This document shows, one piece after another, positions 1-7,204 of a DNA stretch of 17,845 bases. The position numbers were made by a program, and so were the translations under genes. The number at the start of each line of letters is the position of its first letter. The stretch's first letter is position 1. The notes under the pieces are model-generated. The model worked only from the letters and a program-made list of their open reading frames with translations. It did no database searches and was not told where the DNA came from. Source of the stretch: CAZTDD01 sp964612675 (GTDB lineage: Bacteria > Hinthialibacterota > Hinthialibacteria > Hinthialibacterales > JAKPRU01); contig CAZTDD010000138.1 in the NCBI GenBank assembly GCA_964612675.1, positions 1 through 17,845 of the forward strand, written 5' to 3'.

Positions 1-46
1 GAGGGGGTTGAAATCCGTTTTTCCGACTTTTTGCGACGCAGTCAAT
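1..46. repeat. Right end of a dispersed inverted-repeat element (copy 1)
   Basis: Positions 24-46 read CGACTTTTTGCGACGCAGTC then AAT. This matches the right arm of the complete element at 5075-5319 and, inverted, the arms of the element at 10248-10345. The inner part also matches: a GGGGGTTGAA run and a GTTTTTCC run occur here and at 5266-5287 in the same order. The left half would lie upstream of the window. I see the repeats directly; the mobile (MITE-like) nature is inference. Confidence 0.6.
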
Positions 47-72
47 CTTGGGGAGGGAAACAGAAAGGAGTT

Positions 73-168
73 ATGACACAGCCTGTCCGCTTGGGGGTGG
101 GAACAGTGCTCACTTTTTGCCGTGTCGTTAATCTTACAAAAAGATGTAGACCGAAGGATATTCGATGA
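73..168 (+). CDS. Possible 31-codon leader ORF before the methyltransferase
   Basis: An ATG at 73 follows an AAAGGAG Shine-Dalgarno run at 64-70, only 2 nt away, which is tight. The frame runs to a TGA at 166-168 that overlaps the ATG of the next gene (165-167) in an ATGA arrangement, typical of translational coupling. The predicted peptide starts MTQPVRLGVG and ends CRPKDIR. I recognise no family. It could be a leader peptide that couples translation into the operon, or chance. The codon content is unremarkable and part of it overlaps sequence resembling the nearby repeat end (ACTTTTTGC at 112-120), which argues for chance. Confidence 0.25.
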   Translation: MTQPVRLGVGTVLTFCRVVNLTKRCRPKDIR

Positions 169-935
169 AGAAAACTCAAAAGTCCCGAATCTATGGCATG
201 ATTGTGTCGCCGGCGCTTGTCGCTTGCCTCCTCTCGCTGACAGGGTATACGGAATTACGATTGGTCCCCGATTGGGAAAACATAACAGAAGAAAGAGCGG
301 CACGATTTAATCGAACAGCCGATACGGTCCTTGCTCCGGCTTATGCACCGCTGGCGGAGCAAATTGTTACACGGTACAAACTGGAAGGGAAAGAAGGCAC
401 CGGTATTGACATCGGAGGAGGACCGGGAAATCTCGCCATAGAATTAGCAAAAAGAACGGAGAAAATGTATTGGGTCAACGCGGATATTAACCCACATTTC
501 TTCTCATTTTTGTGGAAAAAGGCCGCAGAGGCAGGCGTTAGTCACCGCATTGGAGCGATGTTCGCCGATGCACAGGCAATGCCATTTAAAGACGAGTATG
601 CCGATATCGTCGTTTCGAGGGGTTCGTTTCCATTTTGGGATAACAAACTTCTGGGATTCTCCGAGGTCTACCGTGTGTTGAAACCGGGAGGCGTGGCGTT
701 TATAGGCCGTGGATTTCCAGAGTCGCTACCCGTCGATGTCGCGCGAAAAGTCCGGTCCAAGCAGGGGAAAGGTGGGGGCGGCCCCAAATATGACCTTAAA
801 AAGGCTGCACAGGAAATCGAGAATATTATGAAAGAACTGCATATTCCGAAATTCCGAATTGAAATGCCTCACCCGCCGGACTCTGATGATGTGAATTATG
901 GTGTTTGGGTCGAATTTCACAAGCCGACCAAATAA
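165..935 (+). CDS. Class I SAM-dependent methyltransferase with N-terminal membrane or lipoprotein signal
   Basis: This 256-residue protein has a Rossmann-fold methyltransferase core of the Methyltransf_11/UbiE kind. Motif I is DIGGGPG (82-88), an acidic residue that could bind the SAM ribose follows in VNADINP (D107), then FADAQAMPF (133-141) and a post-motif RVLKPGG (170-176). The substrate cannot be read from sequence. The N-terminus is odd: KKTQKSR is followed by an uncharged stretch (about 9-28) containing LVAC (18-21), a lipobox-like tetrapeptide. It is therefore either membrane-tethered or exported, whereas known SAM enzymes work in the cytoplasm. The start at 165 is supported by GAAGGA at 153-158. 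The stop directly abuts the hypF start, which suggests co-translation with the hydrogenase maturation genes, although no methyltransferase is part of the known Hyp pathway. Family is confident; role unknown. Confidence 0.85.
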   Translation: MKKTQKSRIYGMIVSPALVACLLSLTGYTELRLVPDWENITEERAARFNRTADTVLAPAYAPLAEQIVTRYKLEGKEGTGIDIGGGPGNLAIELAKRTEKMYWVNADINPHFFSFLWKKAAEAGVSHRIGAMFADAQAMPFKDEYADIVVSRGSFPFWDNKLLGFSEVYRVLKPGGVAFIGRGFPESLPVDVARKVRSKQGKGGGGPKYDLKKAAQEIENIMKELHIPKFRIEMPHPPDSDDVNYGVWVEFHKPTK

Positions 936-3254
936 ATGAACCTTCCGTTACAGTTCATGAACAGCGTTCGCGAACAAATCGAAATCCGGGGTATCGTGCA
1001 AGGGGTGGGTTTTCGCCCCTTTATATGGCGTCTTGCACGTCGGCACGAACTGGGAGGCTGGGTCAGGAACACTGCGAAAGGGGTTCTCATTGAAGTTCAG
1101 GGACCCGCCGTCAGCGTCGATGAATTCAGTAATCAGATCAGCGACGAAGCGCCACCCCAGGCGTACATCGTGAGTGTTTCACGTGACGCAGTGCCTGTCC
1201 GACAAGACTGCTCGACTTTCGAAATACTGTCTTCGGAAATTCCGTCCACCTGCAACACACTGATTTCTCCGGATCTTGCGACCTGCGAGGATTGCCTGCG
1301 GGAATTGAACGATCCCGAAGATCGGCGTCACAACTATCCCTTCATCAATTGCACCAACTGCGGCCCCCGATTCAGTATTATTTTTGATATACCCTATGAC
1401 CGGCCACATACAACGATGCGTGATTTTCCGATGTGTCCGGATTGTCAACGAGAGTATGACGACGCGGTGGATCGTCGTTTTCATGCCCAGCCTAACGCCT
1501 GTCCGGTATGTGGACCGCACGTTTGGCTGACGAACAATGAGGGGCAAGTGTCCCGCATCGCTCCGATCCCTGAGACGGTGCAACGATTGGAAGAGGGCGA
1601 AATCATCGCCATAAAAGGGTTAGGAGGATTTCACCTGGCGTGCGACGCGACAAATGTGAAGGCTGTAAAACGTCTTCGCGAGCGCAAGGGGCGCGGTGCA
1701 AAGCCTCTCGCGCTCATGGTCAAAGATCTAAATGCCGCCGAATCCCTCGCGCGATTGTCCGAGATCGAAAAGAAGGCACTCGCTTCCGTTCAAGCCCCAA
1801 TTCTCCTCGTAAAACCCAGACCCGACACAGAACTACAGGAATGGATCTCAGGCGACGCGCCGCGCTTGGGTATCATGCTGCCCTATTCCCCGCTCCACCA
1901 TCGTATCTGCCATTTGTTCGATAAACCGTTGGTGATGACCAGCGGCAATCTTTCAGAGGAACCACTGGCGTTCGAGAATGAGGATGCTGTAAGCCGTCTT
2001 GCTCCCATATGCGATTCGTTTCTGCTGCACAACCGACCTATCGCACGGCCCTGCGACGATTCGGTGGCGTTCGTATGGAGAAATCGTGTTCGCCTGTTGC
2101 GGCGCTCTCGGGGCTACGCCCCGCGACCGATGGTCGTTCCGGGTGCGGAGTCGGTGCGGCCGTTTCTTTGTGTGGGCGCCGATCTGAAAAACACGTTCTG
2201 CCTGGTCACTGAGGACGGGTTGGCATTCCCAAGTCAACACTTGGGAGACTTGGAGAATCCCGAGTCACAGCAGAATTTCATGGCAAGCCTTCGGGACATG
2301 TGTGCTCTGCTTGACGTGAAACCGGAGGCCGTGGTTGCCGATCCGCATCCGAACTACCACTCACGCCGTCTCGCCAAACAGTTTTCCACCGATTTGCCTT
2401 TGTTTACTGTCCAACATCATGAGGCGCACTTCGCAGCGTGCCTGGCCGAGAACAAACAGGACGGTCCGGCTATCGGTGTTTCGTGGGACGGAACCGGCTA
2501 CGGTAGCGATAAGACCCTCTGGGGGGCGGAGTTCTTCGTCGGAGATGCCTCCCAACTCGAGCGGTGGGCGACATTTCAATCGCTTCGCCTTCCGGGTGGC
2601 GACAAGGCGGTTTATGAACCGTGGAGGGTCGCATACGCCCTGATGGTTGAAATCTGGGGAGATGAGGCGGTTCGACTTCTTCCGGCTCGGCTGAGAGAGG
2701 TTTCACAAGGGAAACGGGAGATGCTCCGGAACATGATCGAGCGGGAGATCAACTGCCCCGTCTGCACGAGTGTCGGTCGATTGTTTGATGCCGTTGCCTC
2801 AATCGCCGGGGTTCGACAGACCGTGACATTCGAGGCAGAGGCCGCTATCGCCCTTGAGGCCTGCTCCGGAGAAGAGAGCGCGCAAGCGTATCCCTTCACG
2901 ATCGATACGTCTTCGAGCCCCTGGAAGATTGAAATCGACAGAATGATTCGTTCTATATTGGAAGGGAGTATTGATCCGTCCGAGGTTTCGAATCGCTTTC
3001 ATTCGACGTTGGCGTTGATTTGTGTGGAGACATGTCGGAAGATACGATCCGAAACCGATGTGAATTCAGTGGCACTGACCGGTGGTGTGTTTCAGAATCT
3101 TGTTTTGCTCGATCGAACCGCCCACGCGCTGGAAGATCGAGGATTTCAAGTACTGACACATGCCGAAATCCCTCCGAACGACGGGGGAATCAGTTACGGA
3201 CAGGCAGCGGCAGCTGCGGCTAGGTGGAAAAAATGTGTTTGGCCGTCCCCATGA
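936..3254 (+). CDS. hypF: Carbamoyltransferase HypF, NiFe-hydrogenase maturation
   Basis: HypF turns carbamoyl phosphate and ATP into a carbamoyl-adenylate and passes the carbamoyl group to the C-terminal cysteine of HypE, the source of the cyanide ligands of the NiFe centre. All family domains are present in 772 residues, close to the usual 750. They are an acylphosphatase-like domain (about 14-98, with GIVQGVGFRPF), two zinc fingers (C117/C120 with C139/C142, and C167/C170 with C189/C192), a YrdC-like domain (about 210-390) and a Kae1-like carbamoyltransferase domain (about 405-765). The last carries HHEAH (494-498), SWDGTGYG and the closing PPNDGGISYGQ. The first ATG abuts the TAA of the methyltransferase; an alternative ATG lies at 957, and neither has a clear ribosome site. 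The 3' end overlaps hypC by 22 nt. It looks intact and cytoplasmic. Confidence 0.97.
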   Translation: MNLPLQFMNSVREQIEIRGIVQGVGFRPFIWRLARRHELGGWVRNTAKGVLIEVQGPAVSVDEFSNQISDEAPPQAYIVSVSRDAVPVRQDCSTFEILSSEIPSTCNTLISPDLATCEDCLRELNDPEDRRHNYPFINCTNCGPRFSIIFDIPYDRPHTTMRDFPMCPDCQREYDDAVDRRFHAQPNACPVCGPHVWLTNNEGQVSRIAPIPETVQRLEEGEIIAIKGLGGFHLACDATNVKAVKRLRERKGRGAKPLALMVKDLNAAESLARLSEIEKKALASVQAPILLVKPRPDTELQEWISGDAPRLGIMLPYSPLHHRICHLFDKPLVMTSGNLSEEPLAFENEDAVSRLAPICDSFLLHNRPIARPCDDSVAFVWRNRVRLLRRSRGYAPRPMVVPGAESVRPFLCVGADLKNTFCLVTEDGLAFPSQHLGDLENPESQQNFMASLRDMCALLDVKPEAVVADPHPNYHSRRLAKQFSTDLPLFTVQHHEAHFAACLAENKQDGPAIGVSWDGTGYGSDKTLWGAEFFVGDASQLERWATFQSLRLPGGDKAVYEPWRVAYALMVEIWGDEAVRLLPARLREVSQGKREMLRNMIEREINCPVCTSVGRLFDAVASIAGVRQTVTFEAEAAIALEACSGEESAQAYPFTIDTSSSPWKIEIDRMIRSILEGSIDPSEVSNRFHSTLALICVETCRKIRSETDVNSVALTGGVFQNLVLLDRTAHALEDRGFQVLTHAEIPPNDGGISYGQAAAAAARWKKCVWPSP

Positions 3255-3448
3255 AAGTTATCGAGGTCACGGGCGAGGATTGTCTCGCCGAGCTGCGCGG
3301 TGTTTCGACACGTGCGCGAACCGATCTCCTTTCCGACGTGCAGATAGGAGATTATGTCATTGTCCACGCAGGCTTCGCCATCGAGAAACTCGACCCGGAC
3401 GACGCCCTTGAGACCCTCCAGCTGCTCGATCAGCTGACGGGTAGCTAG
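3233..3448 (+). CDS. hypC: Hydrogenase maturation chaperone HypC
   Basis: A 71-residue HypC/HupF protein. It begins MCLAVPMKV, and the cysteine at position 2 is the family's essential residue. With HypD it carries the Fe(CN)2CO group and delivers it to the hydrogenase large subunit. I chose the ATG at 3233 and not the in-frame GTG at 3224. Only the former puts Cys at position 2 once Met is removed, and the GTG sits inside the likely ribosome site AGGTGG (3222-3227). It overlaps the end of hypF by 22 nt in another frame, and hypD follows after 31 nt. Conserved features include the basic and acidic strand pattern and the IGDYVIVHAGFAIEKLD segment. Length and motif fit the family well. Confidence 0.95.
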   Translation: MCLAVPMKVIEVTGEDCLAELRGVSTRARTDLLSDVQIGDYVIVHAGFAIEKLDPDDALETLQLLDQLTGS

Positions 3449-3479
3449 ATTGTAAAGTCATCCTCACGATTCATCCGAT

Positions 3480-4607
3480 ATGTCTGCTATGTCCGATACG
3501 CCCGATCAAAGCAACTCTTCCACCTTCCTCGAAGGCTTCCGCGATCCACAGAAAGTCCGCGAACTTGCCGCACGCATCCGAAATGAGCTCACGAAACCTG
3601 TCACCTTCATGGAAGTCTGCGGCACACACACCATGGCCGTTCACCGGTTCGGCCTTCGGGATCTGATTCCTCCGGATCTCCATCTTCTGTCCGGCCCGGG
3701 ATGTCCGGTTTGTGTAACGCCGGGCTTGTTCTGCGAAAAAGCGCGTAGATTGGCCACAAATCCCGACATCACCATCTGCACATTCGGCGACCTCGTGCGC
3801 GTTCCGGGTCCACACGGTTCACTCGATGATGCGCGTGCAGAGGGCGGCAACATACAAATCGTCTATTCCCCGCAGCAGGCACTCGAAATCGCTCTCTCCA
3901 CTCCGGAACGACGGATTGTCTTCCTAGGTGTCGGGTTTGAGACTACGGCTCCATTGACGGCTGCGGTTTTGCAGCAGGCGAAGAAGCAGGGGATCGACAA
4001 TTTTTTCGTCCTTTCAGGTCATAAAGTGATGCCACCCGCCATGAAAGCGCTTGTAGATACGGAGGAGATTCGAATCGACGGGTTTCTCTGCCCCGGCCAT
4101 GTGAGTGTAGTAATCGGCGCCGAACCGTATCGCTTCCTGGCGGAGGATAAGGGGAAACCCTGTGTCGTCGCCGGTTTCGAGCCTGTTGACGTGCTCCAGG
4201 GCTTGCTGATGCTTCTCCGTCAATACAACGAAGGGCGAAGTACGGTGGAAAATCAATATTCCCGCGCGGTCCAGGTGAGTGGGAATCAAAGAGCTGTTGA
4301 GGTCATGGAGCGTGTTTTCCAACCGCGCGATGATATATGGAGGGGACTCGGTACCATTCCGTTCAGCGGACTGGGGTTACGAAAAGAGTTTGAGGAGTTC
4401 GATGCCGAACCGCTCGTAGGAGACATTGGCGACTTCCAGGAGACGGAAACCGGGTGTATCTGCGGCGAGATCCTCCGAGGGGTCGCTCTGCCGACAGAAT
4501 GTAGCCTGTTCGCGCGAATATGTACACCACAACGGCCCAGAGGGGCCTGCATGGTTTCGCAGGAAGGTACTTGCGCCACTTTTTATCGCTTCCGGAATAA
4601 AATGTAA
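3480..4607 (+). CDS. hypD: Hydrogenase maturation Fe-S protein HypD
   Basis: A 375-residue HypD, the scaffold on which the Fe(CN)2CO cofactor is built with HypC. It shows FMEVCGTHTMA (C47, in the cofactor-binding region) and SGPGCPVCVTP (C75 and C78, the thiol pair). FETTAPLT follows, and then a C-terminal cysteine-rich segment (C326, C328, C341, C348, C357, C365), part of which holds the 4Fe-4S cluster. The start at 3480 lacks an obvious ribosome site; an ATG at 3489 is an alternative that removes three residues. It is the last recognisable gene of the plus-strand hyp operon. hypE, which often follows hypD, is not present: the next 771 bp hold only repeats and hairpins, and the next gene is on the other strand. 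Confidence 0.97.
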   Translation: MSAMSDTPDQSNSSTFLEGFRDPQKVRELAARIRNELTKPVTFMEVCGTHTMAVHRFGLRDLIPPDLHLLSGPGCPVCVTPGLFCEKARRLATNPDITICTFGDLVRVPGPHGSLDDARAEGGNIQIVYSPQQALEIALSTPERRIVFLGVGFETTAPLTAAVLQQAKKQGIDNFFVLSGHKVMPPAMKALVDTEEIRIDGFLCPGHVSVVIGAEPYRFLAEDKGKPCVVAGFEPVDVLQGLLMLLRQYNEGRSTVENQYSRAVQVSGNQRAVEVMERVFQPRDDIWRGLGTIPFSGLGLRKEFEEFDAEPLVGDIGDFQETETGCICGEILRGVALPTECSLFARICTPQRPRGACMVSQEGTCATFYRFRNKM

Positions 4608-4870
4608 CTCTCTTTTTCGATTTCACCGCATTGGATTTTCCTACCGACGCCAACAAACGCCTCATTTTGAGACATCCGTATCAATATGGGAAGAAGAGAA
4701 TCTCATTCTCCAGCCGAATTAGGTATCATTATGAGACAGAGTAATTCTGTGGAATCGATGGTTCAAAGAGTACGAAATCGAAATGGACGCTCAGAATGCC
4801 GGTTTTGGGAGTTCGACACGAGAAAGAATGGGAAATGACTTTATTGGCATACCTTGTGCTACAAGTAGAG
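4608..4870. other. Gene-free stretch after hypD
   Basis: I see no gene or RNA gene here. A short run CTCTCTTTTT follows the hypD stop (4608-4617) but no strong hairpin precedes it, so I do not call a terminator there. In particular there is no hypE remnant that I can recognise in any frame. Confidence 0.6.
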
Positions 4871-4920
4871 GGTGTTCGAAAGAGTTTCAACACCTTCAGA
4901 GCAACAGACTGAAACTCTTT
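4871..4920 (+). promoter_or_regulatory. Two mutually exclusive hairpins
   Basis: GGTGTT (4871-4876) pairs with AACACC (4889-4894), and GAAA/TTTC extend the stem around a one-base bulge. The same bases 4879-4889 (AAAGAGTTTCA) also pair perfectly over 11 bp with TGAAACTCTTT (4910-4920). Only one of the two can form at a time. A terminator-like hairpin lies 32 nt further on. The layout resembles an attenuator, but the neighbouring downstream gene is on the opposite strand, so a regulatory role is uncertain. It may be part of a dispersed repeat. Confidence 0.4.
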
Positions 4921-4952
4921 GGACCCCAAAATTGCTCACCCTCCTTCGTTTT

Positions 4953-4981
4953 GGCAAGGGGCAACCCTTGCCTCTCTTTTT
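4953..4981 (+). terminator. Likely rho-independent terminator of the hyp operon
   Basis: GGCAAGGG (4953-4960) pairs with CCCTTGCC (4965-4972) around a GCAA loop, and a TCTCTTTTT tract follows. The geometry is that of an intrinsic terminator reading on the plus strand. It lies about 345 bp after hypD, which is far, but no gene intervenes. Confidence 0.6.
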
Positions 4982-5074
4982 GCCTATTGGCCGGTGCATG
5001 TGACGCAAAGAGAGCCTGCATAGGTGAAAGAAGGTTCCACCGATCCAGGAATCCAACTCACGGACCAGCAATGC

Positions 5075-5319
5075 CTGACGGGGTGGCAAAAAGTCCTCGA
5101 TACAGATCTCAACCCCCTCCTTTACGGCTCTCATGTTTGCCTTCGGCAAGCCATGAGACTCCTCCCCCGATCTTCGGGGGAGGAACAAGACACGAGCATG
5201 CCTGGTCTGTTTTCTCCCCCAAGAGGGACACGCTTGCGTGGCCGCTGTAAGGGGAGATTCAGAAGGGGTTGAAGACTTCTGTTTTTCCACTCTCATCGGC
5301 TTTTTGCGACGCCGTCAAT
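5075..5319. mobile_element. Complete 245-bp inverted-repeat element, MITE-like (copy 2)
   Basis: The ends are imperfect inverted repeats. The left arm is CTGACGGGGTGGCAAAAAGT; the right arm, reverse complemented, is TTGACGGCGTCGCAAAAAGC. Further in, AACCCCCTCC at 5111-5120 is mirrored by GGGGTT at 5266-5271. Two hairpins lie inside: TCTCATG/CATGAGA around 5130-5159, and CCTCCCCCGA/TCGGGGGAGG at 5161-5183. A 9-bp direct repeat CAATGCCTG (5069-5077 and 5316-5324) borders it and may be a target duplication, although it overlaps the arms. There is no credible coding sequence inside. It lies between the convergent hypD and nuoD genes. Confidence 0.6.
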
Positions 5320-5378
5320 GCCTGCACATGGGATAGAACGCACGCTTCGTCTAGGATTTGAGGAGATTAGACCTGTCC

Positions 5379-6611
5379 CTACCGATCACAGTCGCCCAAG
5401 ACGAGATCGATACTGCCGATGATGGCAACCACATCGGCGATCATCGCATCGTGGCACATTTCCGGCAGGGCGGAGAGGTTTACGAAAGACGGAGACCGGA
5501 TCCGAAGTCGTTTTGGATGACCTGAACCATCGCCGACCACATAGAATCCAAGTTCTCCTTTCGGTGCTTCGATTGAAGAATACGCTTCGCCTTCGGGGAC
5601 TTTGATCCCCTCGGAAACTAACAGAAAATGGTGAATCAACGCCTCCATCGACGATTTGATCCTATCGCGTGGGGGGAGGATGACTTTGTAATTGTCCACT
5701 TTGACTGAACCGTCCGGCAATTTGTCGAGACATTGCTGAATAATCCGTCGCGACTGCCGCATTTCTTCCATTCGAACCCAATACCGGTCAAAAACGTCGC
5801 CGTGTTTCCCCACCGGTACATCGAACTCGACCTGATCGTAAACGAGGTACGGGTCGTCCCGGCGTAAATCGAGGTCGACGTTGCTTGCGCGCAGACTGGG
5901 ACCGGAAACCCCGTAGCTGATCGCCTTTTCGGCGCTGATGACCCCTACTCCCTCGGTTCGACGCCGCCAAATCGGGTTATTCGTCAGGAGAGTCTCATAC
6001 TCGTCCACTCGTCGACCGAACTCGTCCAAAAAATGCTGGACCATCGGGACAAAATACTCTGGGACATCGACCGACATGCCTCCGATACGCATATAAGAGA
6101 CCGTAAAGCGTGCGCCGCAGACCTCTTCGAAAATGTCGTAGATCTTCTCGCGCTCACGGAATGTGTACAGAAAGACACTCATTGCGCCGATATCGAGCGC
6201 CGCCGTCCCAAGCCAGAGAAGATGTGAGGAGATCCGGGCAAGCTCACACAAAATGACGCGCAGATACTGTGCGCGCGGCGTACAGTCGATATCCAGCAAT
6301 TTCTCCACCGCCATCACATAGGCGGTATTGTTGCTCATCGGAGAGAGATAATCGAGCCGGTCGGTGAACGGGATAAACCGATGATAGCCTTTGTGCTCGG
6401 CCAGTTTTTCCATCCCGCGATGCAGGTATCCCACATCCGGCACACATTGCTTCACAACCTCGCCGTCCAGTTCCAGCACAAGCCGGAGGACACCGTGAGT
6501 ACTTGGATGCTGAGGTCCCATATTCAGGACCATCCGTTCCCGGCCCTCGGGAGATTCCTTTAGCGCGGTGGTGATTCGTGAATCGGTTTGAAAGTCTAAG
6601 CGATACGGCAT
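5379..6611 (-). CDS. nuoD: NADH-quinone oxidoreductase subunit D (complex I, 49-kDa type)
   Basis: NuoD lies in the peripheral arm of respiratory complex I and, with NuoB, forms the quinone-reduction site next to Fe-S cluster N2. The 410-residue protein has the family signatures: MGPQHPSTHGVLRL (31-44), DVGYLHRGMEKLAEH, IPFTDRLDYLSPMSNN, and a C-terminus ending in VVAIIGSIDLVLGDCDR. The paired CxxC motifs that bind Ni-Fe in group 4 hydrogenase large subunits are absent, so this is a true NuoD and not a hydrogenase. It is separate from NuoC (they are fused in E. coli) and begins 9 nt after nuoC. It is the last gene of the operon here; no nuoE-N follow, and the next 771 bp hold repeats before the convergent hypD. 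Confidence 0.97.
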   Translation of the reverse strand: MPYRLDFQTDSRITTALKESPEGRERMVLNMGPQHPSTHGVLRLVLELDGEVVKQCVPDVGYLHRGMEKLAEHKGYHRFIPFTDRLDYLSPMSNNTAYVMAVEKLLDIDCTPRAQYLRVILCELARISSHLLWLGTAALDIGAMSVFLYTFREREKIYDIFEEVCGARFTVSYMRIGGMSVDVPEYFVPMVQHFLDEFGRRVDEYETLLTNNPIWRRRTEGVGVISAEKAISYGVSGPSLRASNVDLDLRRDDPYLVYDQVEFDVPVGKHGDVFDRYWVRMEEMRQSRRIIQQCLDKLPDGSVKVDNYKVILPPRDRIKSSMEALIHHFLLVSEGIKVPEGEAYSSIEAPKGELGFYVVGDGSGHPKRLRIRSPSFVNLSALPEMCHDAMIADVVAIIGSIDLVLGDCDR

Positions 6612-6620
6612 GATGATGTC

Positions 6621-7142
6621 TCACTCATCGGCCAGGGTTTTCGAGAGATAGTCGTACACTTCGTCCTCAGCGGTTTCATAATCCCTGCGCAGTGGATGTC
6701 CCACCCAGTCCTGCGGCAGCATAATCCGTCGAAGATCGGGATGATCCTCGAACACAATGCCGAAAAGGTCCCAGCATTCACGTTCGTGCCAGTTGGCCGT
6801 CAGCCAGATATCCGACACGGTGTGAATCCACGGTGGGTCTCCCGACACCGGAGCGTGCAGCCGGACACGATGTTTCTTGCTGGTGGAAAGAAGATGGTAA
6901 ACGACCACGAAGCGCGGTTCTTCGCCAAGATTGTCCACTGCGGTCAAGTCGCTCAGGTAGTCGAATCGAAGCCCGGGTTCCTCGCGCAGGAACAAGCAAA
7001 CATCCCGAATCCGTGCGGGGTCGACGATCAAAGTCAACTCGCCATGGGCTTCCTTCCATTCCTGGATAACGCCCGGAATATTTTCGTCGAGCAGTTCGAG
7101 GAGTCGGTCTCTTGTTTCGGGTGGCAATGCTTTTCTTGGCAT
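6621..7142 (-). CDS. nuoC: NADH-quinone oxidoreductase subunit C (30-kDa type)
   Basis: A 173-residue free-standing NuoC, a structural subunit of the complex I peripheral arm that packs on NuoD. The family signature is clear in the second half: ANWHERECWDLFGIVFEDHP followed by DLRRIMLP and GHPLRRDY. The first half has the typical DYLSDLTAVDN strand. AAGAAGAG just upstream of the ATG can serve as ribosome site. It is separated from nuoB by 62 nt that contain a strong hairpin repeat, and is followed by nuoD after 9 nt, so it belongs to one minus-strand operon nuoABCD. It looks intact. Confidence 0.95.
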   Translation of the reverse strand: MPRKALPPETRDRLLELLDENIPGVIQEWKEAHGELTLIVDPARIRDVCLFLREEPGLRFDYLSDLTAVDNLGEEPRFVVVYHLLSTSKKHRVRLHAPVSGDPPWIHTVSDIWLTANWHERECWDLFGIVFEDHPDLRRIMLPQDWVGHPLRRDYETAEDEVYDYLSKTLADE

Positions 7143-7164
7143 GAGTTCTCTTCTTCATCGGAAT

Positions 7165-7193
7165 GGTGGGCTACGCTTCGCTTTGAGCCCACC
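7165..7193. repeat. Hairpin repeat inside the nuo operon, between nuoB and nuoC
   Basis: GGTGGGCT (7165-7172) pairs perfectly with AGCCCACC (7186-7193) around a 13-nt loop. The stem fills nearly half of the 62-nt nuoB-nuoC gap. No T run follows on the transcribed minus strand, so it is not a typical terminator. Short palindromes built on a GGTGGGC/GCCCACC stem are dispersed in many genomes, and this is probably one of those. It could affect mRNA processing or the ratio of NuoAB to NuoCD. Confidence 0.65.
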
Positions 7194-7204
7194 CTACCAT
7201 GCTT

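Noticed and set aside
4608..4617. Terminator directly after hypD
   Set aside because: There is a T run but no stable stem before it; the hairpin at 4953-4981 is the better candidate.
4859..5296. 145-codon minus-strand open frame between hypD and nuoD
   Set aside because: It runs through the hairpins, terminator and inverted-repeat element, has a basic, low-complexity composition and no recognisable family.
5379..6611. NuoD as the large subunit of a group 4 NiFe hydrogenase, tempting because hyp genes are adjacent
   Set aside because: The N- and C-terminal CxxC pairs that bind Ni-Fe are missing and the sequence follows the complex I consensus throughout.
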